Shown here: positions 35,495-44,071 of the stretch, in pieces
Layout of the letters: every line of letters begins with the position of its first letter
Numbering within the stretch: position 1 is the stretch's first letter
Notes under the pieces: model-generated
Told to the model about the DNA's origin: nothing
Databases searched by the model: none
What the model saw: only the letters and a program-made list of their open reading frames with translations
Program-made: the position numbers and the translations under genes
Assembly (NCBI GenBank): GCA_947505245.1
Contig: CANNIZ010000018.1
Location: forward strand, 27,444-91,443
Reading direction: 5' to 3'
Length of the DNA stretch: 64,000 nt
DNA from: Pseudomonadota bacterium
Lineage (GTDB): Bacteria > Myxococcota_A > UBA796 > GCA-2862545

Positions 35495-36625
35495 TCAGGG
35501 CACGTCGGCGTCGGAGAACGGCACGGACGACAGCGGAGCCTCGAAGTGGCGCGTGTACAGGCCGCGCTCGCCTTCGTGATCCAGGACCATCAGCACGTCG
35601 ATCGCGTCCCCGGCGGCCTCCAACGTCCAGTCGGTGAACGCGACCGCGGGGTTTCCACAGCCGCACGTCGCGTCGACAGCCCGATCGCACCCGCAGGTGA
35701 TGAGCGGCTCGACCGCCGGAAACAGCGGCTGCTCGACCCCCAGCGCGTCGATCGCGCGGACCTCCGGAAACGTCGCCTCCGAGTCGATCTGGAACACCGC
35801 GCGCCCAGGCGCCGTCGTCACCGAGAATTGCGGGACCATCGACAGGCCCGTGTTCGTCCACGTCCCGTGGTCGTACCGCCACGGCACCACGCCGTCGTTG
35901 ACGAAGAACGCGTCGAGATCACCGTTGATCGCCACCCCAGTCGGGGCCGAACCCGCCGGCGCACACTCCGGCGTTGACCCCTGCAGCGTCGCCCAGTCCC
36001 ACGCGATCGTACAGAGCCCCGCGTGCACGGTGCGAAACGCGTCGCGCGACAACGGGCCCAGCGTGCTGCCCGCAGGCGCGGCGACGGTCGTCCACGACGA
36101 CCCGCCCCACACCGCGACCTGGCCGGCGTTCGACGCGAAGATGCGATCCGGCTCGAGCATGATGTACGTGGTCGTGGCGTGGTCCAGGCCCGGCGGCGCG
36201 TCCACAAACAGCCATTCATGCCCGTCCCAGGCATACAGCACCGGCACGTCGCCGAACTCCGCCAGCAGCGCCTGCCCGGGCGTCAGCGCGTGGTAAAGGT
36301 CGAAGCTGCGGCTCAGCAGCTCGGGCGGGTCGATCTCGTCGACATCCGACGGATCGGCCGGGTCAAATTCCCAGACCCGAAATTCATCCTCGACCTCCCG
36401 CAGGTGGTCGTCGCGCCCCGCGTCGGCCCAGAGCGCAACGAACGCGCGCCCGTTCTTCGCGTTGTGGGCGATCACGCTGGTGCGCAGGATGTCGACGTTC
36501 ACGTCCACGCGCTCGCCGAACCGCGCGTCCAAGTCGAAGCTGTCTGCACGCACCGAATTGTGCGGCGGAGGCAATGAACAGGCCGTCTGCAGCAGCGCGA
36601 TCGCCGCGGTCGCTACGAGCCGCAT
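35495..36625 (-). CDS. Lipoprotein of unknown function
   Basis: 376 residues with a lipobox signal (TAAIALLQTACSLPPP). The body is beta-rich with repeated W-containing strands (VLYAWDGHEWLFVDAP, VAVWGGSSWTTVAAP, PWRYDHGTWTNTG), suggesting a propeller-like fold. A Cys cluster, CGCDRAVDATCGCG, sits about 60 residues from the end and may bind metal or form disulfides. ATG 36625 overlaps the stop of the upstream lipoprotein (ATGA). I recognise no family; an outer-membrane or surface role is inferred only from the signal. Confidence 0.8.
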   Translation of the reverse strand: MRLVATAAIALLQTACSLPPPHNSVRADSFDLDARFGERVDVNVDILRTSVIAHNAKNGRAFVALWADAGRDDHLREVEDEFRVWEFDPADPSDVDEIDPPELLSRSFDLYHALTPGQALLAEFGDVPVLYAWDGHEWLFVDAPPGLDHATTTYIMLEPDRIFASNAGQVAVWGGSSWTTVAAPAGSTLGPLSRDAFRTVHAGLCTIAWDWATLQGSTPECAPAGSAPTGVAINGDLDAFFVNDGVVPWRYDHGTWTNTGLSMVPQFSVTTAPGRAVFQIDSEATFPEVRAIDALGVEQPLFPAVEPLITCGCDRAVDATCGCGNPAVAFTDWTLEAAGDAIDVLMVLDHEGERGLYTRHFEAPLSSVPFSDADVP

Positions 36626-37143
36626 CAGTAATAGCCCCCGCTCTCTTCTTTGCACCACATGCGCACATCTTCGAGGGTGCCGCCCGCGAAAGGCGTACAC
36701 GTCTCGTACGTGTAGTAGTCGTAGTAGCCTCCGATGCCGATCGTGCAGGCGTCCTGCTCGGGCACATCCAGTCGATCGATGAACACCGCGCGGTAGGTGT
36801 CCTCCCTCAGCGTCTCCGTCTCGCTGGTGATCTCCATCAACGCCGTGCCGTAGATGCCATCGTACGACCACACCCCCGTGCGGCTCACCTCGTTGATCGG
36901 CGTCTCCCAGAGGTAGAGGAAGCCGCCAAAGCCGTCCTTCCCGTCCCACAGCGGCGCGCAGTACACAGACACCACCGGGCTGTCGCCCACACTCGAGTCG
37001 AACTCGCACTCGCACCCGGTGTGGTCCCACCCGCGAAACACCCCTTTGCCCTTGCCAACGGCGACCTGATCCATCGTGTAGTCGCACGCGACCTGCGCCA
37101 CGACAAAAGCCGACAGCAGCGCACCTTGGAGAGCCTGGCGCAA
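36625..37143 (-). CDS. Small Cys-rich lipoprotein
   Basis: 172 residues from TTG 37143, chosen because GGAGG lies just upstream and the codon opens a proper lipoprotein signal (RQALQGALLSAFVVAQVAC). The mature domain has Cys in GCECEF, VYCAP, DACTIG, YETCTP and MWCKE, and many Tyr/Trp (GGYYDYYTYET). The Cys number suggests disulfides after export. Its stop overlaps the start of the next lipoprotein gene (ATGA), so both likely work together. It diverges from the thioesterase gene with 67 bases between. Function unknown. Confidence 0.75.
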   Translation of the reverse strand: MRQALQGALLSAFVVAQVACDYTMDQVAVGKGKGVFRGWDHTGCECEFDSSVGDSPVVSVYCAPLWDGKDGFGGFLYLWETPINEVSRTGVWSYDGIYGTALMEITSETETLREDTYRAVFIDRLDVPEQDACTIGIGGYYDYYTYETCTPFAGGTLEDVRMWCKEESGGYY

Positions 37144-37210
37144 ACGTCCTCCGACCGCGATTGTAGCGCACACCCGCGCGCCATGCGAAAAGGACTGTTC
37201 TGGAGGTTGG

Positions 37211-37714
37211 ATGCGCACGGTGTCACCGGCAGAGACGCGCTGCGAGATGACGTCCATCGTCATGCCCGGGCAGACCAACGCCCTCGGCACGGTGTTCGGC
37301 GGCCAGGTCATGTCGTGGATCGACGTCTGCGCCGCGGTCTCCGCCCAGCGGTTCGCGCGGTCGAACGTGGTCACCGCCTCGATGGACAACCTGCTGTTCC
37401 GCGCGCCGATCAAGCACGGCCACATCGTCGTGCTGCACGCGATGGTGAACTGGGCGGGCCGCACCTCCATGGAGATCGGCGTCCGCGTCGAGAGCGAAGA
37501 CCCGCTCACCGGCGTCCGAACGCACACCTCGACGTGCTACCTCACGTTCGTCTCGCTCGACGGCGACGGAAAGCCGCTCGCCGTCCCCACCCTCACGCCC
37601 ACCACCGAAGTCGAGCTTCGCCGACACGCCCAGGCGGAGCTGCGACGGAGCCACCGCCTGCAGGCCCGCGAGGCCGATCGCAAGCTGCGCGAGCAGATGG
37701 GGGAGGTCTCGTGA
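37211..37714 (+). CDS. Acyl-CoA thioesterase, hotdog fold (YciA/BACH type)
   Basis: 167 residues. The hotdog signature is complete: MPGQTNALGTVFGGQVMSWI with the catalytic-type Asn and Asp (MSWIDVCA), then MDNLLFRAPIKHGHIV and TCYLTFVSLDGDGKP. Such cytoplasmic enzymes hydrolyse acyl-CoA thioesters of varied chain length. It is the first gene of a four-gene operon with maf, yggS and the Rsm22-like gene; its stop overlaps the start of maf (GTGA). GGAGG precedes ATG 37211. Confidence 0.9.
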   Translation: MRTVSPAETRCEMTSIVMPGQTNALGTVFGGQVMSWIDVCAAVSAQRFARSNVVTASMDNLLFRAPIKHGHIVVLHAMVNWAGRTSMEIGVRVESEDPLTGVRTHTSTCYLTFVSLDGDGKPLAVPTLTPTTEVELRRHAQAELRRSHRLQAREADRKLREQMGEVS

Positions 37715-38256
37715 TCTACCTCGCGAGCCGCTCGCCACGCCGCCGTCAGCTGCTCGAGTGGGTCGGGCTCGAGGTCGAGGTCGCGCCGTCCCTGGTCGAC
37801 GAGACCCACGACCCGATCGAGCCCCCACCAAAACACGCGCGCCGGCTCGCGATCGCCAAGGCGGCGACGGGGCCGGCCGACCGCATCGTCGTCGCCGCTG
37901 ACACCGTCGTGTACCGCGGCGACGTGTTGTTCGACATGCCGCTCGACCGCGACGAGGCCCGCCAGCACCTCACCGAGCTGTCGGGGGGCTGGCACCGCGT
38001 CACCACCGGCGTGTGTGTGCGCCGCGGCGCCCTCCAGGAGGCGTTCACGGTCACCACCGAGGTCCGCTTCCGGGCGCTGTCGCCCGCAGAGATCGAGGTC
38101 TACCTCGCCAGCGGCGACGCCGACGACAAGGCGGGCGCCTACGGCATTCAGGGGCGCGGGTCCGCGCTCATCGCCGAGATCCGCGGCTCGTGGACGAACG
38201 TGATGGGGCTCCCGGTCGAAGAGACGCTCGCGGCGATCGCGGTCGTGAGCGCGTGA
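37711..38256 (+). CDS. maf: Maf nucleotide pyrophosphatase
   Basis: 181 residues. Maf proteins hydrolyse non-canonical or UTP/TTP nucleotides to monophosphates. The family motifs are present: LASRSPRRRQLL (residues 4-15), VDETHD, the catalytic Asp in VVAADTVVY, KAGAYGIQGRGSALI and a final GLPVEET. Start GTG 37711 overlaps the upstream stop, and the stop overlaps the yggS start (GTGA), so this gene is fully coupled on both sides. Confidence 0.95.
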   Translation: MIYLASRSPRRRQLLEWVGLEVEVAPSLVDETHDPIEPPPKHARRLAIAKAATGPADRIVVAADTVVYRGDVLFDMPLDRDEARQHLTELSGGWHRVTTGVCVRRGALQEAFTVTTEVRFRALSPAEIEVYLASGDADDKAGAYGIQGRGSALIAEIRGSWTNVMGLPVEETLAAIAVVSA

Positions 38257-38933
38257 TCGCCCAGCGGCTCGCGGACGTGAACGCGCGACTCACCGCCGCG
38301 TGCACGGCCAACGGCCGCGCTCCCGCCGAGGTCCACCTCATCGCGGTCTCAAAGACCTTCCCCGCGTCGGCGATCCGCGAGTGCTACGCGGCCGGCCAGC
38401 GCGACTTCGGCGAGAATTACGCCCAGGAGCTGCGCGACAAGGCCCGCGAGCTCGCCGATCTCGCAGACCTCCGCTGGCACTTCATCGGTCGCCTGCAGGT
38501 GAACAAGGCCAAATACGTCGCCCCCGTCGCGTTCCGTACCCACGCCGTCGACGCGGTCGACCAGGCCGCGGCCCTCGTCGCGCGCGCGGCGGGGCCGGTC
38601 GACGTCCTGCTCGCCGTCAACACCGGGCGCGAGCCGCAGAAGGGCGGCGCGCTCCCCGAGCACGTCGTCGCGCGGGCGCGGGAGCTCGCAGCCGTCGCGG
38701 GCGTGCGGTTCCGGGGCCTGATGACGCTCCCCCCGTACGACGACGATCCCGAAGTGGAGGCACCGTTCTACGCCCTGCTCGAGTCGCTCGCCGCCGACGT
38801 CCGCGCCGCCGGGCTCCCCGTCGACGAATTGTCGATGGGCATGAGCCATGACTTCGAGGTCGCCGTGCGGTACGGACGCGGCACGACCACCTGGGTGCGC
38901 GTCGGTACCGCAATCTTCGGAGAACGCACATGA
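38253..38933 (+). CDS. yggS: YggS/PROSC-type pyridoxal phosphate homeostasis protein
   Basis: 226 residues, normal length. The PLP-binding Lys is in LIAVSKTFP, and other signatures are DFGENYAQEL, WHFIGRLQVNKAKY, RGLMTLPPYDDD and LSMGMSHDFEVAV with GTAIFGERT at the end. Members bind pyridoxal phosphate without known catalysis and balance B6 and amino acid pools. Both ends overlap neighbours (GTGA with maf, ATGA with the Rsm22-like gene). Confidence 0.95.
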   Translation: MIAQRLADVNARLTAACTANGRAPAEVHLIAVSKTFPASAIRECYAAGQRDFGENYAQELRDKARELADLADLRWHFIGRLQVNKAKYVAPVAFRTHAVDAVDQAAALVARAAGPVDVLLAVNTGREPQKGGALPEHVVARARELAAVAGVRFRGLMTLPPYDDDPEVEAPFYALLESLAADVRAAGLPVDELSMGMSHDFEVAVRYGRGTTTWVRVGTAIFGERT

Positions 38934-39991
38934 TGCTGGACGACGCCGACCTCGCGCGGCTCAAAGAGATCGCGACCCACCGCCGCTGGCCCACGGAAGG
39001 TGAGGCACTGGTACAGGGCATCCGGGACGTTTCGGAGCGCTACAACGACCCCGCGAGCGAGTCGTTCCGCCGCCTCGGACCCGAGGCGCTCGCGGCCCGC
39101 CTATTGTTCTGGTTCCCGCGGGACGTTCCAAAGGCCGCCGCCGCTGTGCGCGAGCTCGTGCGGTACGGCGATTTGAAGCCTGGGGACGCGCCCCTCAAGG
39201 TGCTCGACCTCGGAGCCGGGCTCGGAGCCGCCACGTTCGGCCTCCAACGCGCGCTCGGCGTCCCTATCGCCGCCACCCTCGTCGACACGGACGAAAAGGC
39301 GCTCACCATCGCCGGCGAGATCCTCGGCTCCCACGCAAAGCTCCGAACCGGCGATCTGGCGCGCGTCGAGGGCGGCCCCTGGGACGTGATCATCGCGATG
39401 CAGGTGCTGTCCGAACTCGACCGCGATGCCCCTGCGGAGATCCGCCTCGAAAAACACGCAGCGCTCGTCGCGCGTTGGGTGCGCGCCTTGGCACCCAACG
39501 GAACGCTCGTGCTCATCGAGCCGGCCCTCCGCGACCGCGCCCGCCACCTGCACGCGATCCCGCTGCCGCCCGGCGCCAACGTGTACGCCCCATGCCTGCA
39601 CAACAAGCTCTGCGCAATACCCGAGCGCGACTGGTGCCATGAAGACCTGCCCATCGACCTCCCGCCCACCCTCGTGCCCCTCGCGCGCGCTGCGGGCCTG
39701 CGATTCGAGCGGCTCACGTTCGCCTACCGGCTGATCCGCCGCGACGGCGCCACGTTGCGACGCCACCTTGGCGACGCGCCCTGCGCCCGGATCGTCGGCG
39801 TACCCCCTCGCACGAAGGGGCGTTTTGATCGCGTTGCATGCGGCGATGACGGCGTCGTGCGCCGCGTCATCCGACTCGACCGCCACGAAACCGAAACCAA
39901 CGCGGGCTTCAACGATCTCGCGCGCGGCGACCTCGTCGACGCGCTGCCCGATCGGATCGGCGCCGACCTCGCGATCAGAACGAGAAGTTGA
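38930..39991 (+). CDS. Rsm22-like ribosomal methyltransferase
   Basis: 353 residues. The SAM-binding motif is VLDLGAGLGAATFG (about 90), followed by MQVLSELDRDAPAE and LVLIEPALRDRARHL. The Cys-containing segment APCLHNKLCAIPERDWCHED is typical of Rsm22, the family of mitochondrial small-subunit methyltransferases with bacterial relatives, and may bind a metal or iron-sulfur cluster. The C-terminal part from RLTFAYRLIRR resembles the RNA-binding end of the family. Last gene of the thioesterase-maf-yggS operon (ATGA overlap); its 3' end overlaps the convergent PEGA gene by 17 bases. The rRNA target is not known. Confidence 0.85.
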   Translation: MMLDDADLARLKEIATHRRWPTEGEALVQGIRDVSERYNDPASESFRRLGPEALAARLLFWFPRDVPKAAAAVRELVRYGDLKPGDAPLKVLDLGAGLGAATFGLQRALGVPIAATLVDTDEKALTIAGEILGSHAKLRTGDLARVEGGPWDVIIAMQVLSELDRDAPAEIRLEKHAALVARWVRALAPNGTLVLIEPALRDRARHLHAIPLPPGANVYAPCLHNKLCAIPERDWCHEDLPIDLPPTLVPLARAAGLRFERLTFAYRLIRRDGATLRRHLGDAPCARIVGVPPRTKGRFDRVACGDDGVVRRVIRLDRHETETNAGFNDLARGDLVDALPDRIGADLAIRTRS

Positions 39992-41495
39992 CCGACTCCG
40001 TCACGCCTGACTTCAGGTCGACCGTGAATGACTGCTCGGAATCAGGCTTCCCGGGAAGGGCCGCGGTGATCGAGTACGCGCCTGCATCAGCCGGGAGGTC
40101 GAGCGGGGTGTAGTCCTTCGGCTGACCGTTGACCTTGACGAGGACGCGACGGTTGCTGCGAATCTTGAGCGTGCCCTTGGCACCCGCCGGCGACTTCGTC
40201 ACCTTCTTCGTGTCTTTCGGCTTATCGACGGGCGGCGGGACCTTGGCCACCGCCTTCGTCTCGGGCGGGGGCGTCGTCGTCACCGGAGGCACCTTCGTCG
40301 CGGGCGGCGGCACCTTCGTCGCAGGCGGCGTCGTGACGTCAACCGCAGCCGGATCAGCCGCAATCGCAGGTACATCCGTGTCATTCGCGACCTGCACAGG
40401 CGGAGGCGGGGGGGGCAGGATCACGACCGCAGGCGGCGGAGGGACGACCGGCGCCGTGGCAAACATGCCCGTGCCGATCATAACCACGAGGCCCAGCACG
40501 ACGATGCCCAGCACGATCACGATGAAACCACCGGCCAGCAATGCGGCAGGTGGGCCTGCCGGCTTCTCGTCGTCGTCGTCGTCCGTCAAGGCCGCGCGCG
40601 CTGGCGCAGGTGCCGGCGACGCCTTTGGCGTGGACGCGCGAAGTGGAGGCTTCTTGGGTGTCTCGGGCGGCAGGTAGCTCGGCCGATTCGCGCCGCTGGC
40701 CGCAGGTGCAGCCCCAAACGACTTCCCGGACGGCGCGCCCACCTCGGGTGCGCCCGAAGTCACAAACGAAGGCCCCGGCGCGGCGCCGAACGTCTTCCGG
40801 CCTCCAAGAGCGGGGATCGCACCGGCCTCTGGCACGTTCATCGGCGCCGACTGCGACATGCTGCGATTCTCGTAGACCGCGCTCGGCTGCTCCTCCGTCG
40901 GCGGCTCTTCGGAGAAGAACTCGGCCTTGTTGGAAAAAGGCGAGGTGGGGCGCACCGGCCCGTCATCGGACACCGAGGGGGTATCCCAACCCGGCGGTAG
41001 CGACGGTTGCCCACCACCGCTCCGAAACGCCGAGGACGACCAGCCCGAGTCCGTCGTGTCGGCCAGGTTTTTGGCAGTCGACTGGTACCCGCCAACCGAC
41101 CGGCGCTCTTCCGATACCTCGTACGCATCGGCCGCTGGCGGAGGCGCAGGTGCCCAGGGGTCGGCTGCGGGCGCCTGGGGAGCCGCCGCCCACGGATCGG
41201 CAGCGGGTGGTGTGGGTTCCGCCGCCCACGGGTCAGGCTCGGGCGCCGCGTGCGCCGCAGGCGCCGCAGCCCACGGCTCTTCCGGTACCGCGGCTACGGG
41301 TTCAGGCTCTTCCGGCACCGCCGCTGCGGGCTCGGAAGCGGACACCACAGGACCGTCCCCAGCCTCTGCGGCTGGGGAACCGGACACGGAAGGCTCGGCT
41401 GGCGTCCCCTCTTCAGGCGCGCCCGCTTCGCCGCCTTCCACGCCTTCGGGCTTGTCCGAACCGCTGAGGAGGCTTCGACGACGCCGCTGAGCCAT
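39975..41495 (-). CDS. Membrane protein with long disordered N-terminus and PEGA domain
   Basis: 506 residues. After a basic start (AQRRRRSLLSG) come about 300 disordered residues rich in Pro, Ala, Glu, with repeated (A/P)DPWA units around residues 80-130. One membrane helix follows (about 325-350: LLAGGFIVIVLGIVVLGLVV), a Pro/Thr/Lys-rich spacer, and a C-terminal PEGA-type beta domain (GTLKIRSNRRVLVKVNGQ...YTPLDLPADAG). With no signal peptide the disordered part is probably cytoplasmic and the PEGA domain outside. It is third in a minus-strand operon after a coiled-coil protein and a 55-residue protein. The role is unknown; PEGA domains often sit in envelope or kinase-associated proteins. 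Confidence 0.8.
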   Translation of the reverse strand: MAQRRRRSLLSGSDKPEGVEGGEAGAPEEGTPAEPSVSGSPAAEAGDGPVVSASEPAAAVPEEPEPVAAVPEEPWAAAPAAHAAPEPDPWAAEPTPPAADPWAAAPQAPAADPWAPAPPPAADAYEVSEERRSVGGYQSTAKNLADTTDSGWSSSAFRSGGGQPSLPPGWDTPSVSDDGPVRPTSPFSNKAEFFSEEPPTEEQPSAVYENRSMSQSAPMNVPEAGAIPALGGRKTFGAAPGPSFVTSGAPEVGAPSGKSFGAAPAASGANRPSYLPPETPKKPPLRASTPKASPAPAPARAALTDDDDDEKPAGPPAALLAGGFIVIVLGIVVLGLVVMIGTGMFATAPVVPPPPAVVILPPPPPPVQVANDTDVPAIAADPAAVDVTTPPATKVPPPATKVPPVTTTPPPETKAVAKVPPPVDKPKDTKKVTKSPAGAKGTLKIRSNRRVLVKVNGQPKDYTPLDLPADAGAYSITAALPGKPDSEQSFTVDLKSGVTESVNFSF

Positions 41496-41497
41496 TT

Positions 41498-41665
41498 CTA
41501 CCTCTTGCCGAACGCCTGACGAAGCTTCTCGACCTGATCGGACTTGAATTGAAGCGAGTCAGGCACTTGATTGGATTGTACCAGGATTCGGACCACTTCG
41601 AACGGATCGGTTCCCAGCTGCCTGGCAACTTCGGTCAGGGTCATCGGGCGGAATTCGTCCAGCAT
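41498..41665 (-). CDS. 55-residue helical protein (IF2-N/helix-turn-helix-like)
   Basis: A short gene: ATG 41665 to TAG 41498. It begins LDEFRPMTLTEVARQLG, then FEVVRILVQSNQ and DQVEKLRQAFGKR, a pattern of three or four short helices like the N-terminal IF2 domain or a mini helix-turn-helix. GAGGAGGAAGG just upstream is a strong ribosome site, and its ATG overlaps the stop of the coiled-coil gene (TAATG). The next gene begins 2 bases after its stop, so translation is coupled on both sides. It probably binds nucleic acid or its operon partners (inference). Confidence 0.7.
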   Translation of the reverse strand: MLDEFRPMTLTEVARQLGTDPFEVVRILVQSNQVPDSLQFKSDQVEKLRQAFGKR

Positions 41666-42612
41666 TAGCCTTCCTCCTCGGGCGGCAGCAGGTGATCGAC
41701 GACGAGCTCACGGGTGTTCACCACGATCCGCGCCGCCGCAAGTTCTTTCGACCCGGCCAACGCCTTGCCGAGCGCCTCCTGGAGCTTCGCGCCGATGTCG
41801 TTCTTTGCACCCGCGATCTCGACCTCAACGGCCAGCAGACCCTGGTGGCCGCCAAACGCGACCCGCGCCTTGTCCAGGCCAGCCGCCTGGAACGCGGCGT
41901 ACACCCCCTGGATGACGCGCGCGGCCAGCCAGGTCTGCGCGTCGTCCGTGCGGCCCTGCCAATCGGTGCCGACCTGCTCCTGTACGGGCAGGATCATCAT
42001 CAGCACCTCGGGGGTGCCATCGGGCGCATCGACAGCAAACACAGCATCCACGATCAGGTCTGGACCATCGACCGCCGTCGGGGTTCCAGCCGCGCCCTCG
42101 AGCGCCGCGCGCAGCTTGCCCGCGATGCCGTTGTGATGCTGCATGATGACGGCGCGGTAGGACTCCGGCAGCGCCTTCAAGGTCGGCTCCACCGTCGTCT
42201 TGAACTGCTCGTATTCGGTGACCAGGGCCGCCGTGGCGGGGTCCTTGATCGCGTTGGCCAGGGCCTCGGAGCGCGAAGCGTCCGACTCTGCCACCGCCGC
42301 CGCGCGCGCACGCACGGCCTCCATCTGCTCCGTCAACGCGGCAAACACCGCGTTGTAGGTGCGACCGATCTCCTCGTCTCCGGCCGCGCCATCTTTCTTG
42401 GCGATCTCCTCGCGGGACCGCCGAAGGGCCTCGATCTGTTGCTGAAGACTGGTGATGGCGGCCTGGAATTTTTCAATTTCCTGGTCGACATCCGTGATCT
42501 CGCCTTTCGTCTTTTGCGACGCCTCGCTGCGCCACTTTGCCACGTCTTCCAAGGCAGCGGCGACCGTCCGCGGGGCGGAAATCGGCGTCGATGCTGACTT
42601 CTTCTTGCTCAT
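41665..42612 (-). CDS. Coiled-coil protein of unknown function
   Basis: 315 residues, no signal peptide. The N-terminal 150 residues are helical with heptads (VDQEIEKFQAAITSLQQQIEALRR), the C-terminal half is alpha/beta (LIVDAVFAVDAPDGTPEVLMMI, VAFGGHQGLLAVEVEIAG). No family recognised. First gene of a minus-strand operon with the 55-residue and PEGA genes; its stop overlaps the next start. Upstream, 82 bases separate it from the nuclease lipoprotein gene on the same strand. Confidence 0.75.
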   Translation of the reverse strand: MSKKKSASTPISAPRTVAAALEDVAKWRSEASQKTKGEITDVDQEIEKFQAAITSLQQQIEALRRSREEIAKKDGAAGDEEIGRTYNAVFAALTEQMEAVRARAAAVAESDASRSEALANAIKDPATAALVTEYEQFKTTVEPTLKALPESYRAVIMQHHNGIAGKLRAALEGAAGTPTAVDGPDLIVDAVFAVDAPDGTPEVLMMILPVQEQVGTDWQGRTDDAQTWLAARVIQGVYAAFQAAGLDKARVAFGGHQGLLAVEVEIAGAKNDIGAKLQEALGKALAGSKELAAARIVVNTRELVVDHLLPPEEEG

Positions 42613-42694
42613 CCGTGCTCCACCGGTCAGGGCCCAGGGACCATATCAGAAACGGCGTGGGCGATCGAGTCGTCGACACGATCCCGTTGCGGGA

Positions 42695-43297
42695 TCACGG
42701 GTTGTCGCACGCGCCCCACAGCCCGATCCCCTGTTCCCGCGCCCGTTGTTCCGCAGCCATCATGGTGTCCAGCAAACGGATGTCTTGCGTCGTCCAGTCC
42801 TCGGGCGCGAGGCGCGCATAGCCCTGCTGGAGCATCCATTCGTTGGCGAGCACGTACGACGCCGGGGTCGCCGTGTCGCCGCCCTCCGGATCGACCACGA
42901 CTGCGTCATCGCTCTGAAACCACACATACGCCAGGCTGCGCCCGTACCGATCGAAGCACTCGTAGTCGAACGTCAGCACCACCGCGCGACGATCGATCAG
43001 CTCGCGGAGCGCGGTCGCGGCGATGTCGCCGTAGCATTGCGCGGGCTCGGTGTGGGCGATCTCGGGGGCGTTGATCCCGAGCATTCGGATCCGCACGCCA
43101 ACGTCATCGCCGCACGCGCCGACGTCGAAGGTGTCTCCGTCGAGCACGCAAGCCACCGTGTCGTTGCGCGACGGAGCGCAGGCGCCGTCCCCTTCGAGAA
43201 ACGTCGGAAACCCGTCCGGCACCGGCGGAAGATCCGCCGGCCGCCGATCGCAGGCGACGACAAACAGAAGTCCCGAGCTGACGAGGGCGAATCGCAC
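42695..43297 (-). CDS. Lipoprotein thermonuclease (staphylococcal nuclease-like)
   Basis: 200 residues. GTG 43297 starts a lipoprotein signal (FALVSSGLLFVVACDRR). The nuclease fold is recognisable: VLDGDTFDV (Asp of the metal site), VRIRMLGINAPEIAH with the catalytic Arg/Glu region, ATALRELIDRRAVVLTF, and the DRYGRSLAYVWF segment with its Arg, then LLQQGYARL-like. Extra Cys pairs (GACAPS/VACVLD, QCYG/YECFD) fit a periplasmic or surface enzyme with disulfides. It would degrade DNA or RNA outside the cytoplasm. It diverges from the lipoprotein gene at 43320 with only 22 bases between the two starts. Confidence 0.85.
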   Translation of the reverse strand: MRFALVSSGLLFVVACDRRPADLPPVPDGFPTFLEGDGACAPSRNDTVACVLDGDTFDVGACGDDVGVRIRMLGINAPEIAHTEPAQCYGDIAATALRELIDRRAVVLTFDYECFDRYGRSLAYVWFQSDDAVVVDPEGGDTATPASYVLANEWMLQQGYARLAPEDWTTQDIRLLDTMMAAEQRAREQGIGLWGACDNP

Positions 43298-43319
43298 GGA
43301 GGCAGCATAGTACGGACCC

Positions 43320-43994
43320 ATGGCAACCACCATCGCCATCGCATTCCTGCTCGCCTGCGCGTCCGCTTCGCCTCCGCCTGACGCGCCGATCACGCCCACC
43401 GTGACGCTGTCTGCGCCGTGGCGGCTCGTCTCGCAGGATGCTACCTCCGTCGTGCTCCGCGTGGGTGACGGCGCCGACGGCGCTCGAATCCAACTCGCCC
43501 GCGACGAGCGTGGACGGCTCCCCGGGGTGACGCCCATCGCAAAGGGCGACGCGCTCGACGTTCAAGACGGCTCCGATCGCTGGCCTCTGATCGCGGTCGC
43601 GTTCCCTGACCGACCGCTAACGTCGGTGGACATCACCACCGAGGGCGCCGACCTGCTCGTTCACATCGCCGGCCCCGCGCTGACGTCGGTGGTCGACGAC
43701 CCCCAGGCCCCCGACGATCCCGTATTGACCTGGGTCCGCCTGCGTCCCCGCGGCGACTCGTGGCGCGTCGTCGTGGACGGGATCGCGACGGTGTCGCTCC
43801 CGGGAGGCGCGCGCGGCAGCGCATCGTCCACCGGCACCATCGGGCTCGTCGCCGGCGGGCGCGCCATCGACTTCCACACCGGGGCCCCGTCGTACGCGTC
43901 GTCGGATGACCGCGTGCGCTGGCAGTTCGCCGATCAGGCCTCCCTCGCAGCGAAGGCGCCCTACCCGCGCACCACGCTCACCCTCGCGAACTGA
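43320..43994 (+). CDS. Lipoprotein of unknown function
   Basis: 224 residues with a lipobox signal (TTIAIAFLLACASASPP). The mature part looks like a single beta-sandwich (WRLVSQDATSVVLRVGDGADGARIQL, LTWVRLRPRGDSWRVVVDG, IGLVAGGRAIDFHTG), similar in pattern to DUF1080/LamG domains. CATAGT at 43306-43311 is a possible -10 box ending 8 bases before the ATG; no ribosome site is seen, so the message may be leaderless. A strong hairpin follows the stop. Confidence 0.75.
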   Translation: MATTIAIAFLLACASASPPPDAPITPTVTLSAPWRLVSQDATSVVLRVGDGADGARIQLARDERGRLPGVTPIAKGDALDVQDGSDRWPLIAVAFPDRPLTSVDITTEGADLLVHIAGPALTSVVDDPQAPDDPVLTWVRLRPRGDSWRVVVDGIATVSLPGGARGSASSTGTIGLVAGGRAIDFHTGAPSYASSDDRVRWQFADQASLAAKAPYPRTTLTLAN

Positions 43995-44006
43995 GCCGCA
44001 AAACGA

Positions 44007-44040
44007 AAGAGGCCGCAGACCCTACGGTCGGCGGCCTCTT
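44007..44040. terminator. Bidirectional rho-independent terminator
   Basis: A perfect 10-bp stem (44007-44016 with 44031-44040) encloses a 14-base loop that itself can pair GAC with GTC. It lies between two convergent genes. On the minus strand the hairpin is followed by a T-rich run (TTTCGTTTT), so it mainly ends the lipoprotein gene at 44072; on the plus strand the T-run is only two bases. Confidence 0.8.
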
Positions 44041-44071
44041 GGGACGGGTCCGGGGACCCGACTACGTCAGG

